A stretch of DNA of 64,000 nucleotides from Phaeosaccion multiseriatum (Eukaryota; Ochrophyta, other classes): NCBI GenBank assembly GCA_965112735.1, contig OZ218958.1, forward strand, positions 3,038,001-3,102,000, read 5' to 3'. This document shows positions 14,701-24,036 of the stretch, piece after piece (position 1 is the first letter of the stretch; each line of letters starts with the position of its first letter). A program made the position numbers and the translations under genes. The notes beneath the pieces are model-generated. The model saw only the letters and a list, made by a program, of their open reading frames with translations, ran no database searches and was not told the DNA's origin.

Positions 14701-15870
14701 CGGAGGACATTCACCCTCTGCGGCCTCGAGCTGAAGGAGGGAGCTTGGCTTGGTTTGTCTGTTTTTTCTCTTCAGTGTTTTATTATCTATTATTTCACGT
14801 GCCGATCCTCCTCCTCCTCCTCCTCCTCCTCCTCCTCCTCCTCCTCCTCCTCCTCCTCCTCCTCCCCCTCCCTCTCCCCCTCCCCCGTCCATGTCTCCTG
14901 CAGCCCGGCAAGCGTCTGTTGCCCCGATCCCAACGCCAGGCCGGCTCCGGTGTACCCCCCCCCATGGCTCGGACCCTCCGTCTGCTCAACTCCTGTCTGG
15001 AGAAGGCCGCCTCTCTCGGCAGCCCCTCTGTGCAGCGCTTGAGTGTGCACGCGTCGCTTCCTCTGTGGTCTGTCCTGCCTGCCGTGAAGGGCGTGTTGAG
15101 GGGTCTCTGCGGTCTCCATCCGCCCTTCGCGGCGAGAAGCACTTGCTTTAGGGTGCAGGGAGGAGCGGCAGAGGCAGAGATGTTGACGGTGAGTAGTGGG
15201 AAGGAGAGGAGTCAAGAGAGGGAGGGAGGGAGGGAGGGAGGGAGGGAGGGAGGGACGGAGGGACGGTGACAGGGAGGGAGGGAGGGATGGCAGTGGATGG
15301 ATGTCGGGAGGTTATATTGTGGGGACCGCCTTCGCTTAACCCCCTCGCCCCGCCCCCTATTACGCACACACGCGCGCACACACACACACGAACACACACA
15401 ATCACACACACACACACACACACATACGTACGCGTGTTTTGTTACTGCCCACAGCACCTGTCGCTCGATGGTGCCGACAGCGGAAAGGGCAGCAGCACCA
15501 CCGGCAGCGGCCGAGCCGGCGAGGCGAGTAGAGGCGGCACCAACAGCAGCAGTCGCATGGGCAGTAGCAGTGCTCCAGAAGGGGAGGACAATGACGTGAC
15601 TTTCCTTGCCGTGCTCGGCCTCAGGCATGGCGGTCTCGTCCTCTCGAGCGTGCTGCTATCAGGCTCTGGATCAGGCTCTGGATCAGGCTCAGGGTCAGGG
15701 TCAGGGTCAGGCTCAGGGGTGGAAGGAGGAGAAGCTTCAATCGGGGGGGGGGAGGGAGAGACCCTACCGGTGGGAGAGGCAGAGGCGCTGCTCTTCAAGG
15801 GGCCGCAGGATGTGCCCATGACGCTGACGGGGGAGGGGGGCACGGATCTCTGGCGCGCTGAGGTGAGAAA

Positions 15871-15910
<40 letters not shown>

Positions 15911-18517
15911 CGGGAGGTAGGGAGGTAGGGGGGGAGGGGTAGGTAGGTAGGGAGGGAGAAGGAGTAGACAAGAGCATCTTCCTTTGCGGCAGCAAGTTGT
16001 TCGGTCTGTAAGAGACTGTAGAAAGTAACGGTTAGCGAGGAAGCGATTTTGTTGTTGCCATTGCCATCTGTTGCGTGCATCGCGCCCGGCCCGGGAGAGA
16101 TGGGAGAGATGCTGACTGCCTCTTGCCTACTTGTTGCCTTCTCCTTCCTCCTCCCGCCTCCCCCCTGCTCTTCCTGCCCTTCCGCCCCTCCTCTCCGCCG
16201 CGTGTGGCGTCGTGCTGCCCTCATGCCATCATGCAACCACCGAGCAGACACGCCAGCGCGGAAACTGTGCGTTGCTCCACATCAGCGCGCGAAGGCAGTC
16301 TATGGTGCTGTATAACACACACCCCACCCTCACGCAGGCCTGCAGGGACGTTATGACCCAGGTGGGTACGATCGCAATTCAAACGGGGTGTGGGTGCCTG
16401 AGTGGGTGGGTGCGGGTGCGTGGGTGTGTGGATGTGTGCGTGTGGGTGGGTGTGTGGGAATAGCAGTAGACAAGGGGCAAAGGCTGGACAGCCCCCACAC
16501 ACCCCTCCACGAGGCACAACACACATGTACCTTTTGCCTTTTTTGCATATGATGGTTGGAGTAGTTGAACCTTTCATTCTCCTCCTTTCGGTTCGAGGCG
16601 AGATGCTCCCCCATGCTGTTGCTCTGCTCACACTCAGTCCGTTTCGTCTGTCTTGGCCTACCCTACCCACTCCTTGCACCCTCTGGAACACACACACACA
16701 CGCATACACGCTCGCATATATATGTACATATATATATACACGCTCACACACGCATACGCACACACACACACCCGCCCGCGCGCGCACACACACACACACA
16801 CACGCGTACGCAAACACTCACACATACACCTACCCACCAAGGTGCTGAGCTGGTGCTCGTGGCAGGCAGGCATGCTCGAGTCGCTTACTTGCTGGAAGCT
16901 CAATCTCCACTCCCACCTTCCCACCTTACTGCCTCCCGTCAACACGGTTGCCGAGTCGGTGGCACTGGGGCTGGGGGGGGGGTCCACAGACAGAGGAGAA
17001 GGAGAGGGGGCAGACAGAGGAGGAGGAGGAGGAGGAGGAGGAGGAGACGAAGAAAGGGATGGAGGAGAGGAAGGCGGAGCAAGCGGGACAAGGAGGAGTG
17101 GAGAAGGGGACCGCATCAGCAGCATGTCTCCGGCTCTAGGAGAGACTGTTGGTGATGGTGATGGTACTGGTGCTGGTGCTGATGGTCGTGGTGGTGGTGG
17201 TGGTGGGGGTGGTGGGGGTCTCACTCCGGCAGCGTCTGTTGCCTCTCTGTCTCTGCTGAGCCCCATGGCCGCCGTTATCTCTGCGAGCGACAGCCTCGCC
17301 TTAGCAGCAGCTAGCACAGCCTCTGTCCCTCTCTCCGGCGGTGGCGGGGGAGGAGGAGGAGGAGGAGGAGGGGTGGAGGATGGCCTGTTGCAGAGCCGGG
17401 CTAATTTGAGCATGCTTATCTCGCCGGAGCGGCAGACCAGTACCGCTTTGAGGCACGCGATGGCCTTTACCCTGGCGGTGGATGAGGGCAAGGAACGAAG
17501 GGATTCCTCCTCGGCGGCTGCTGGGCAAGGAGTGACACAAGATGCCAGCGGCAGTAGCGGCGCCCAGGTCGCGAGTAGTGCTGGAGGGGTTGGTTCTTCG
17601 GCGACAGACCCTGGTAGTGGGGTGGGCTCAGTCGTCGCCATCGGTGACGAGGGCGGTGCTGCGGGTACCTCACAGCACCCTTCGTCTTCTTCCACGCCTT
17701 CGGTTGGCGGTGGCAGTGCTCTGGAAGAGCCCCGAGTAGGAGGTGAAGGAGGAGGAGGAGGAGGAGGAGGAGGAGGGGGAGCAGGAGGAGGAGGAGAACT
17801 AGCAGCAGGGGAAGGAGGAGGAGGGGAAGGAGGAGGAGGAGGAGGAGGAGGAGGAGGAGGAGGAGGAGGAGGAGAAGGAGGAGGAGCAGGAGGAGCAGGA
17901 GGAGGAGGAGCGGAGGAGGGAGAAGGCAAAGAGAGCAAACTGCTTCTTCCAAGCCCCGAGAAAACCGGCGCCCCCTCCACCACCGCCAATACAGGCACCA
18001 CCCCTCCTACAGCAGCCCCTAAGAAAGACTTGAGCGCGATTTTGGCTCGGCAACAGGCCCTGTCAATAGGGCTGGGCAAAGCGAGGGCAGCTGCAGCCGG
18101 AGGAGGAGGCGGCGGAGGAGGAGGGGTGGGGGGGGATATAGCAGCGATCGCGATGGCGAGGGCTCGATCCCGCGCTCGGGGGGGGCGTGGGGGGATGGGA
18201 AGGCCCATGCCAGGAATGGGTATGAGGCCTCCTGCTCATCTATCGCTTGGGGCAGGGGCAGGGGAGAGCCACGGTCAGGGTCAGGGTCAGGGTCAGGATC
18301 AGGGGCAAGGTCAGGATCAAGCGCAGCAGGGGCAGCAAGGGCAGCAGGGGCAAGGTCTTGGCGTATCGCCAGCGTCGGCACCGTCAGAGAGTGAAGCAAG
18401 CAGCGGCGTAGTCACAGATGGAGACGCGACTTCGAAGTTGATGACCTCGACATCTGCATCGAGTGGCCTGCCCACCAACCCCAGCTTGGCCAAAGGAGGG
18501 GCGCCAGCTTCAGTGGA

Positions 18518-18552
<35 letters not shown>

Positions 18553-19057
18553 CAGCAGAAGCAGCAGTTGATGATTCAGCTGCACCAGTAGCAGCAGCAG
18601 CAGCAGCAGCAGGAGGAGGAGGAGGGGGAGAAAGCTCTCCTTCTTTGGCCTCGTCGTCGTCCGGAGGGGGGGGCAGCAGCGACATGGCAGTGTCAAGCAC
18701 GTCAAGCACAGCGGCCAAGACTCCTGTCAAGGCAACGCTGTTTCCTCGGGTGGGGGCGGAAGGAGGAGGACGAGGGACACTCGCAATGGCTGGGGTACCG
18801 TCGGGCAGCACCCCACACCGCAGCGCAGACGCTCCAACAAACGAGGCGAAGGAGGAGCCTACCCCTACTCCTCCGCAAACGGACAAGCCAAGGACGGACC
18901 AGGCTACTGCCGCCGCTCCCTCTACTACTGGTACTCCTGCCCCGCCCGCTGCTGTTTCGGGCCTGCTTGCTCCTTGTGTGCCCTCCTTCGCGTCGTGCTC
19001 TCCGGCGGCGGCGGGGGTGGACGGGGTGGCGTGGAGGAGGTTCGTTCGAGAGGTACG

Positions 19058-19106
<49 letters not shown>

Positions 19107-22100
19107 CATCATCATCATCATCATCATCTTATTCCTGTGCCTTTCTTGTTTCCTCCCCCTCCTCCTCCTGCGCTTCCTGCGCTTCCTCCTACTGCTGCTC
19201 CTGCTTCTGCCCGTTCCCTTCCTCCTCGACTCCAATCCCACTCTTCTACTTGCTTACTTTACATCTTATCTTCCATTTTGCAATTCGGATCCTTCTTTGT
19301 CCGCTGCTGACGATGTAACTCTTCTTTTTCTCTCTCCTCCACCTTACCCATCGGCCTGTGCTTGACCCACCTAAGTCAACAAGAGCGAGTATGAGGAGTA
19401 AGCCCTACAAAGGCAACGCCTTGCAGCGAAGCGGTCAGCAGTTGGAGGACCTCCTCAGCCACGCCGAGAGGCGAAAGCGCTCCGTTTGCGCCACTGCCAC
19501 GCACCATAAGGTGCTGAGGGCAGCACTCCAGGTTGGCGAGAGTGACGACGACGACGACGATGAGGAGGAGGAGGAGGAGGAGGAGGAGGTGGAGGAGGAG
19601 GAGGAAGAGAAGAAGGAGGAGAAGGAGGAGACAGAGAGGAGGGAGGGGAGTGAGGGTGAGAGGGACAGGGAGAGGGATAGAGTAAGGGAGAGGGCAGGCA
19701 CGGCGGAGCGCTTGCCCTCTACCGAGAGGCCCAGGGAGGGCAATGGCGAGAAAGCGGCACGGGGAGGGAAATGGCAAGCCGAGCAAGGATCAGGAGGAGA
19801 CTACTCCGCCGCCGCAGCAGGTACTGAACCCGGATCTGCAGCCTCGCGTCACGAGCATCAGCATGCACACATGCAGGAGTATGGGCAGCGCCAGCGACGG
19901 AGGGAGAGGGAGAGGGAGAGGGAGGGGAAAACAGAGCACGAGGCGCTTGTGGCAGCGGCGGTGTCCGAGCTGGAGGCAGGAACAACCCTCATGGGTCAGG
20001 CGAGGATGCATACCTGCAGAATTGTACCGCTCACCATCGCCATGCCCCACAAGGCTCCAGAGCCATCGTCAGGGTCAGGGTCAGGGACAGGGCCGGGGTC
20101 CGGCTCGCTTTCCCGCTCGGCCTCGGTTCTGATAACGTCCAGCACCGCTGCGGAGGGCGAGGAGGGAGGGGAGGGAGGACAAAGAGGTGGTGACCTCGGA
20201 GGAGGAGGGGGAGGGGGCGGAGAAGGGGGGAGGAGGGGAAGTACGCTGTTGCACACCAGGTCTGCTCAGCACCGCCGAGGAATGTCGGACTTAATCGCTG
20301 CGACGGACTCTGCTACGGCGTCGGCCCTGGCCTCGATGGCCAACTTGGAGCGGGCGCAGAAGCAAGCCGAGCAGCAGCTGTGGAGACTGGGCAGGCGGTT
20401 CCTGGATGGGTATGCTGCTTACCTGCGCTCCTCGCTGGGCTTTCGGTGGTTCGGCCTCACCTCGGGGGCGGAGGAGGACTGTGGTGATGGTGCTGGTCTT
20501 CACAGTTCGTCGGTGCAGCAGGGCCGGGGCCGTCCGGGACCCAATTCGAGCCCCCCAATCTCTTCTCCCAGGGGGGGAGGGGGCGGAGGGGCTTCTTCGA
20601 ACTCCCCCTCCCCCACAGGGAAGGTTTCTGCGGCTGCGACGCGGCCCCACCCCGCGGAGCTCAAGGTGGGTGCTGCTTGGTCAGTACTGACACTTTGAAG
20701 TTTCAGTTTCAGTTTCATTTTCTTTCGTCTGTCTTTTTGTTGGTGCGGATGACTCACGTTGGTATACTATGCTGTGCCCGTGCTGTATCACCAACTGCTG
20801 TGCTGTATCACCACCTACTGCAGGTGTTCCTGTACAAGCGAGCGTCCAACTCAGACACGGCCACGGTCGTTAAGGTGGCCGTGAGCGTCAGGAGTGGACG
20901 GAAGGGGGCACGCACGCACACACGCGAGGATGAGCGGCAGGTGCTAGCGAGCTGCACATTGTTCACGGTCGATCTGATGCAAGTTGGGGGGGCGGGGCCC
21001 ACTCTGTCGCGAATGGGAGCAGCAGCACCAGAAGTAGTAGGAGAAGGAGCAGGAGGAGGAGGAGCAAGTGGAGGAGAAGGAGGAGGAGGAGGAGAAGGAG
21101 TAGAGGCAGGTGGATTTGCTCCTTCCGGAGAGTTGGGCGAAGAGAGAGAGTTGAGGGATGTGTCTGGTCAAGCCCATCCTCCCTCGGAGGCCGGGGGGGC
21201 GCAGTCGAAGGATCTTCACGCCGCAGGGGTGGGCTCCACCCTTGCAGATCGAAGCGTCGAGCAGGGCGGAGGGACCCCCCACAGAGGATCAGCAGCCGCC
21301 ACAGCAGCCGCCGCAGCAGTGGCTGATACGGCCTTGGTCGGCAGCGGTCACGGCAGCGCCAATGCCGTGGTGGGCGGTGACGCCATGACCAACACCAATA
21401 CCAACACCACCAGCACCATCTCCGGCGACAAAGTCCTGACACCAAGCAGTCCTCCTCCCACCTGCTGTACCTTTCAATGGCTCCTGCCCGAGGGGGGCGA
21501 TGGAGCAGCAGCAGCAGCCCAACAACTGGCGCAAGAAGCTCCCCAACCCCTCCTCCTCCACGCGGAAAGGACTCCTCAGCTCCCCTCCGACCTGCTCTTC
21601 ACGGAGCACACGCTGCGCTTCCGCTCGTCTGTACACGACTACGTAGTGAGACAGATTCGCCGGGCGCTGCTGCTACCTCCTGCAGAGGCGGCTAAAAACA
21701 GCCTCGCTGCGTGTGCACACGAGCATCTGCTGAACCTTCACTTCAGCCGAGTAAGAGGGCAGGGACTCACTCCCACGGGGGCGGCTGCGGCGGCTGCAGA
21801 ACGAGCAGCAGCAGTAGCGGCAGGAGGGGCAGCCGTAGCAGTTGGTGATACAGTAGGAGGAGGGGGAGCAGCAGCAGCCGCGAGGGGGCTTCCAACGACA
21901 GGCATCGAGACGACCACGACGCCCCTGGAGAGCAGCGGCTGGAGTCACAGTCACCGACGCACCAACAGCATTACGAGTGTCACCAGCGTAGGCAGTGCCG
22001 CAAGCAGCCTCGGCGGAGCATCGGGCTACTATCGGGGCGGTGGCGGCGGCGGTGGTGGTGCTACTGATGCTTGTGGTGGTTGCGGCGGAAAGTGGCGCAG

Positions 22101-22336
22101 CGGCGGCTCCATCTCCTTTGGGGTGTTTGAGGCTATGGCGATGAGGCGAGTGCCCCTTCCTCCTGCCTCTTCAACTACTACTTCTTCTTCTTCGTGTTCT
22201 CCTTCCTTCGGGTCCTCGGCGCATGTGTTCAGCAAGAAGGTCACGAGGAGCTCCGCCACAGAGCTGTTGAAGTATATGGCGGAGAGGGCAGAGCGGTATG
22301 GCATGCGGAGGTTCCTGGGACCGAGCGACACGGCAT

Positions 22337-22367
<31 letters not shown>

Positions 22368-24036
22368 AGTAGCACCAGCAGCAGCAGGAGGAGGAGGTGG
22401 AGGAGGGGAAGGGGAAGGAGAAGGACTTGGGCTGAGGCTGTTTGACCCAACGACACCTCCTCTACTCGTGGGCACCACTCGCCTGAGGTGGGAAGGAGAC
22501 GAGGAAGGCGACAAGCCCGCATGTACTTACCTCATCACGCTGCCGCGGGGAGGGGGCGATGGGGGAGGAGGTAGCGGCAAGGGTGACCATGGAGACGCCT
22601 CGATTGGAAGTAGGGGTGGGAGTGGCGAGGGTAGGGAGGGGGACGACCATCTTATGGCCTTTATCATCATGACGGCAGGAAGGGGCTTTCCCACTCGAGG
22701 AGGAGAGGCAGAGGACCCACTGCCTCGCGTTTCGAGGGGCAGCAGCAGCAGTCACAGGAGCAGCGACAGGCGCAGGCTCAGGCGAAGGCGTACGGGTCGT
22801 CTTGCCACCGCCAGCGAGAGCCGCAGTCTGCCCCAGCCTGGCGAGCTGGCGGATGCCATGCAGGCCTTTCTGGCGCAAGTGCTACACACGGCGGCCCATC
22901 ACCGCCAAAGGGACATGATGTGGAAGCTTACCCGAGGGGCGCTTCAGGCGGGCTTGAGGGGGGAGGCAAAAGCACCCATATGTAGTAGCCAGCGAGCCGA
23001 TAACGCTAGAGCCGATGCCGATGTGCTCACAGATGGCGAAGGTGGTGACGGTGGCGGCGCTGGTTTTGGGCGTACTGCGAAAGCCGCTGTGGGAAGGGGG
23101 GCGACTCGCAGTGCGCAGGGAGGAAATACGATGGGAAACGCCGGTGGTGAAGGCAAGGAGAAGAATGAGGAGGCGGAGGAGGAGGAGAAGGAGGAGCAGG
23201 AGCAACAGGAAAAATATGTAGAGGAAGGGCAAGGAGAAGGAGATTGGAAGAGTGTCAGTAGCGACGAGAGTTGCACCAGTAGTGACAGTGGCTTCGAGGG
23301 CGGCTTGACGCTGGACAATGTTGTCGCCAACCCCTCCTCCTCCTCCTCCTCCTTCTCCTCCTCCATGAGCCAGCAGGAGCTGGAGTTGCTCAAGTCTCTC
23401 TCCGTGCTTGTGCTGCTGGAGAAGCTTGATCCTCGCCTCCAAGTGCTCCTGCACACCGACGTTGGGCTGGATTGGAGGACGTGGTTCACACACGTGGCCC
23501 AGGGGGGCACGGCTCACTCGGCTCTGAGGGTGGGCTCTCACCAACTGCTGGTGCTGCCCCGGGTCCAAGGGGAGGAGTTGGGGGCGGGCGGTCTGGCAGG
23601 GGCGGAGCACATGGGGCCATGGCGGCGGTTTGAAGGGGAGCATCCCGCGGCTTCGGGAGGGGACGATGGTGCCGGTGCACGTGGCCCTGATGCTGGTGCG
23701 GGTAATGGCGAGGCTGAAGGAGGCCCGGACGGGGACGGCGAGCAAGACGAGGGCGATGCCGCCCCTATTCTGCTGCTGGTGACGCTCCTCTCCGTCGCCC
23801 CGTCTGCTGCCACTGAGGGCACCGCTGCGGCAAACAGCCTCCAGCACAGTCAGCCCCGGCGCCAGCAGCGACAGTTGGTGGTGCAGCAGCAGCGTCAAGC
23901 TTCGAGCGTGGAGATTGCCCTTGTGCTCAAGGAAGAGAGGGCGCGCCTCACGTGGCGGCAGCGGCAGACGGTGGCAGCCTTCGTGGACTCTCTCTTGGCG
24001 TGGGCGAGTCGAGGCTTGGGCCTGCGGACACTCTGA
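1..24036 (+). CDS. SZT2: SZT2-like giant protein (KICSTOR subunit candidate), 5'-truncated by window edge
   Basis: SZT2 scaffolds KICSTOR, which anchors GATOR1 at the lysosome/vacuole and restrains TORC1. My exons: <1-765, 1108-1359, 1691-2306, 2923-3182, 3453-3664, 3889-5749, 5940-6227, 6541-7833, 8181-8294, 8931-10439, 10700-13298, 13597-14681, 14904-15188, 15455-15862, 16338-16361, 16842-19052, 19376-20665, 20824-24036. All introns are GT..AG and all phases join to one 6094-codon frame. Conserved, ordinary-composition islands include LVWEVCLGWTQRAL (exon 2), YVRSYLRSRRWLW (exon 4), EIMTEFMMEPQYG (exon 5), AIELRVFGLRRTSEAV (exon 11), AVTDYVLERVLLFDR (exon 12) and LDPRLQVLLHTDVGLDW (exon 18). 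Between them lie long inserts of E, G, A, T, H and GS, so the protein far exceeds the ~3400 residues of animal SZT2. The family call rests on remembered block order and is moderate; that it is one real gene is strong. Confidence 0.62.
766..1107 (+). repeat. Intron 1 of the SZT2-like gene, filled with a (GACT)n array
   Basis: Donor GTAAGC at 766; acceptor CACAG before 1108. Most of 797-1040 is imperfect tandem TGAC tetranucleotide with occasional TGCC and TGGC variants. No coding signal. Apparent Ser/Gln/Val-rich frames on the minus strand are translations of this array. Confidence 0.85.
1360..1690 (+). other. Intron 2 of the SZT2-like gene, pyrimidine-rich
   Basis: Donor GTACGG at 1360, acceptor AAAAG before 1691. 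About 1430-1680 is almost pure C/T (CTCCTC and CTCTCC runs), a long polypyrimidine tract. No other feature seen. Confidence 0.8.
2307..2922 (+). repeat. Intron 3 of the SZT2-like gene, ~480-bp (GTGA)n array
   Basis: The donor GTGAGTG at 2307 runs directly into a tandem GTGA/GAGT tetranucleotide array extending to about 2790, with scattered GTGG, GCGA and GTAA variants. The array repeats donor-like GTGAGT words every four bases, so many decoy 5' splice sites exist. A second (CA)-rich patch lies at 2884-2920 before the acceptor. Confidence 0.88.
4047..4074 (+). repeat. (TCAGGG)n hexanucleotide coding for Ser-Gly
   Basis: Tandem TCAGGG inside exon 6, read as SGSGSG. The same hexamer recurs in this gene at about 9352-9377, 12862-12882, 15661-15718, 18273-18330 and 20069-20100. 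Confidence 0.8.
4521..4540 (+). repeat. Dispersed 20-mer, site 1 (read TAVGDTA)
   Basis: One mismatch to the consensus GCAGTTGGTGATACAGCAGC. It lies in exon 6 of the SZT2-like gene, in the frame that gives AVGDTA. Confidence 0.8.
5896..5939 (+). repeat. Four tandem CCATCCACTG decamers abutting a 3' splice site
   Basis: The decamer repeats four times and its last copy (CCATCCACCGCAG) becomes the acceptor of exon 7. Related copies lie in other introns at 8092-8147, 41290-41316, 44243-44297 and 44550-44577, and in reverse at 15286-15302 and 58084-58100. Confidence 0.85.
6228..6540 (+). other. Intron 7 of the SZT2-like gene
   Basis: The donor is the weak GTTGGA after CTCGAG. I chose it because the next exon then continues in phase as YYKEQILE-IHRRNF. 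A better-looking GTATAG at 6264 is an alternative. The 3' part is (CA/CG)-rich (6485-6530). Nothing else seen. Confidence 0.6.
7834..8180 (+). other. Intron 8 of the SZT2-like gene with GTGCGTGC and CCATCCACTG repeats
   Basis: It begins with a (GTGC)n/(GTGG)n stretch to ~7905 and carries two CCATCCACTGCCATCC motifs (8092-8107 and 8130-8145) before the acceptor GACACAG. No coding signal. Confidence 0.75.
8295..8930 (+). repeat. Intron 9 of the SZT2-like gene with a purine-rich GAGAGGGTGA array
   Basis: About 8330-8675 is an imperfect tandem of GAGAG/GGTGA words, nearly pure purine on the + strand. A (GT/GC)-rich patch follows at 8715-8800. The acceptor is ACAAATAG before 8931. Confidence 0.82.
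9118..9137 (+). repeat. Dispersed 20-mer, site 2 (read QQLVIQQQ)
   Basis: Near-exact match to the consensus GCAGTTGGTGATACAGCAGC in exon 10, in a different reading frame from site 1, flanked by CAG triplets. Confidence 0.8.
9250..9269 (+). repeat. Dispersed 20-mer, site 3 (read PVGDTAAA)
   Basis: Second copy in exon 10, only 132 bp from site 2, in the GDTA frame. Its 3' side runs into CAG/GCA triplets encoding alanine. Confidence 0.8.
10151..10172 (-). repeat. Dispersed 20-mer, site 4 (reverse, read VSPTAA)
   Basis: Reverse complement of the motif (TGTATCACCAACTGCTG) in exon 10, so the third kind of translation is used, Ser-Pro-Thr-Ala-Ala. Confidence 0.8.
10440..10699 (+). other. Intron 10 of the SZT2-like gene with an AAGTAAGGGTT repeat
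   Basis: 10455-10495 holds three or four AAGTAAGGGTT 11-mers next to the splice donor. They resemble degenerate telomeric repeat but are too short and irregular to call an interstitial telomere. A C-rich tract precedes the acceptor TTTAG. Confidence 0.6.
11477..11496 (+). repeat. Dispersed 20-mer, site 5 (read QQLVIQQQ)
   Basis: GCAATTGGTGATACAGCAGC, one mismatch, in exon 11 embedded in a CAG tract. Confidence 0.8.
11914..11935 (+). repeat. Dispersed 20-mer, site 6 (read AVGDTAAA)
   Basis: Exact motif in exon 11, followed by GCA triplets. Confidence 0.82.
14465..14615 (+). repeat. (GAG)n tract coding a long poly-glutamate run
   Basis: Almost pure GGA/GAG triplets at the 3' end of exon 12, encoding roughly 40 consecutive Glu. 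The following intron holds the complementary (TCC)n tract at 14804-14868, so the two can pair around the splice donor at 14682. Confidence 0.85.
15863..16337 (+). other. Intron 14 of the SZT2-like gene
   Basis: A GA dinucleotide run lies at 15872-15908. The rest is unique sequence without a convincing exon. The acceptor CACGCAG precedes a 24-nt micro-exon (16338-16361). Confidence 0.6.
16338..16361 (+). other. 24-nt micro-exon of the SZT2-like gene
   Basis: Flanked by CACGCAG and GTGGGT. It encodes ACRDVMTQ in phase 0 with both neighbours (WRAE before, VLSWCSW after). Skipping it would keep the frame, so it could be alternatively spliced. Confidence 0.55.
16362..16841 (+). other. Intron 15 of the SZT2-like gene
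   Basis: GTGGGTG repeats near the donor (16390-16455) and (CA)n/(TA)n microsatellites at 16688-16825. No exon seen. Confidence 0.7.
19053..19375 (+). repeat. Intron 16 of the SZT2-like gene with an (ATC)n array
   Basis: Donor GTACGA at 19053 followed by a ~70-bp ATC trinucleotide array (19062-19130), then pyrimidine-rich DNA to the acceptor CCTAAG. Read through, the array would give poly-His, but the exon chain requires it to be spliced out. Confidence 0.75.
20781..20823 (-). repeat. Dispersed 20-mer, site 7: tandem pair forming the 3' end of an intron
   Basis: Two reverse-oriented copies (TGCTGTATCACCAACTGCTG and a variant ending CACCTACTGCAG) sit head to tail, and the second supplies the acceptor of exon 18. 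This copy is intronic, so the motif is not conserved merely as a peptide. Confidence 0.8.
21836..21855 (+). repeat. Dispersed 20-mer, site 8 (read AVGDTV)
   Basis: GCAGTTGGTGATACAGTAGG in exon 18, in the GDTA frame, next to alanine-coding GCA triplets. Confidence 0.78.
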
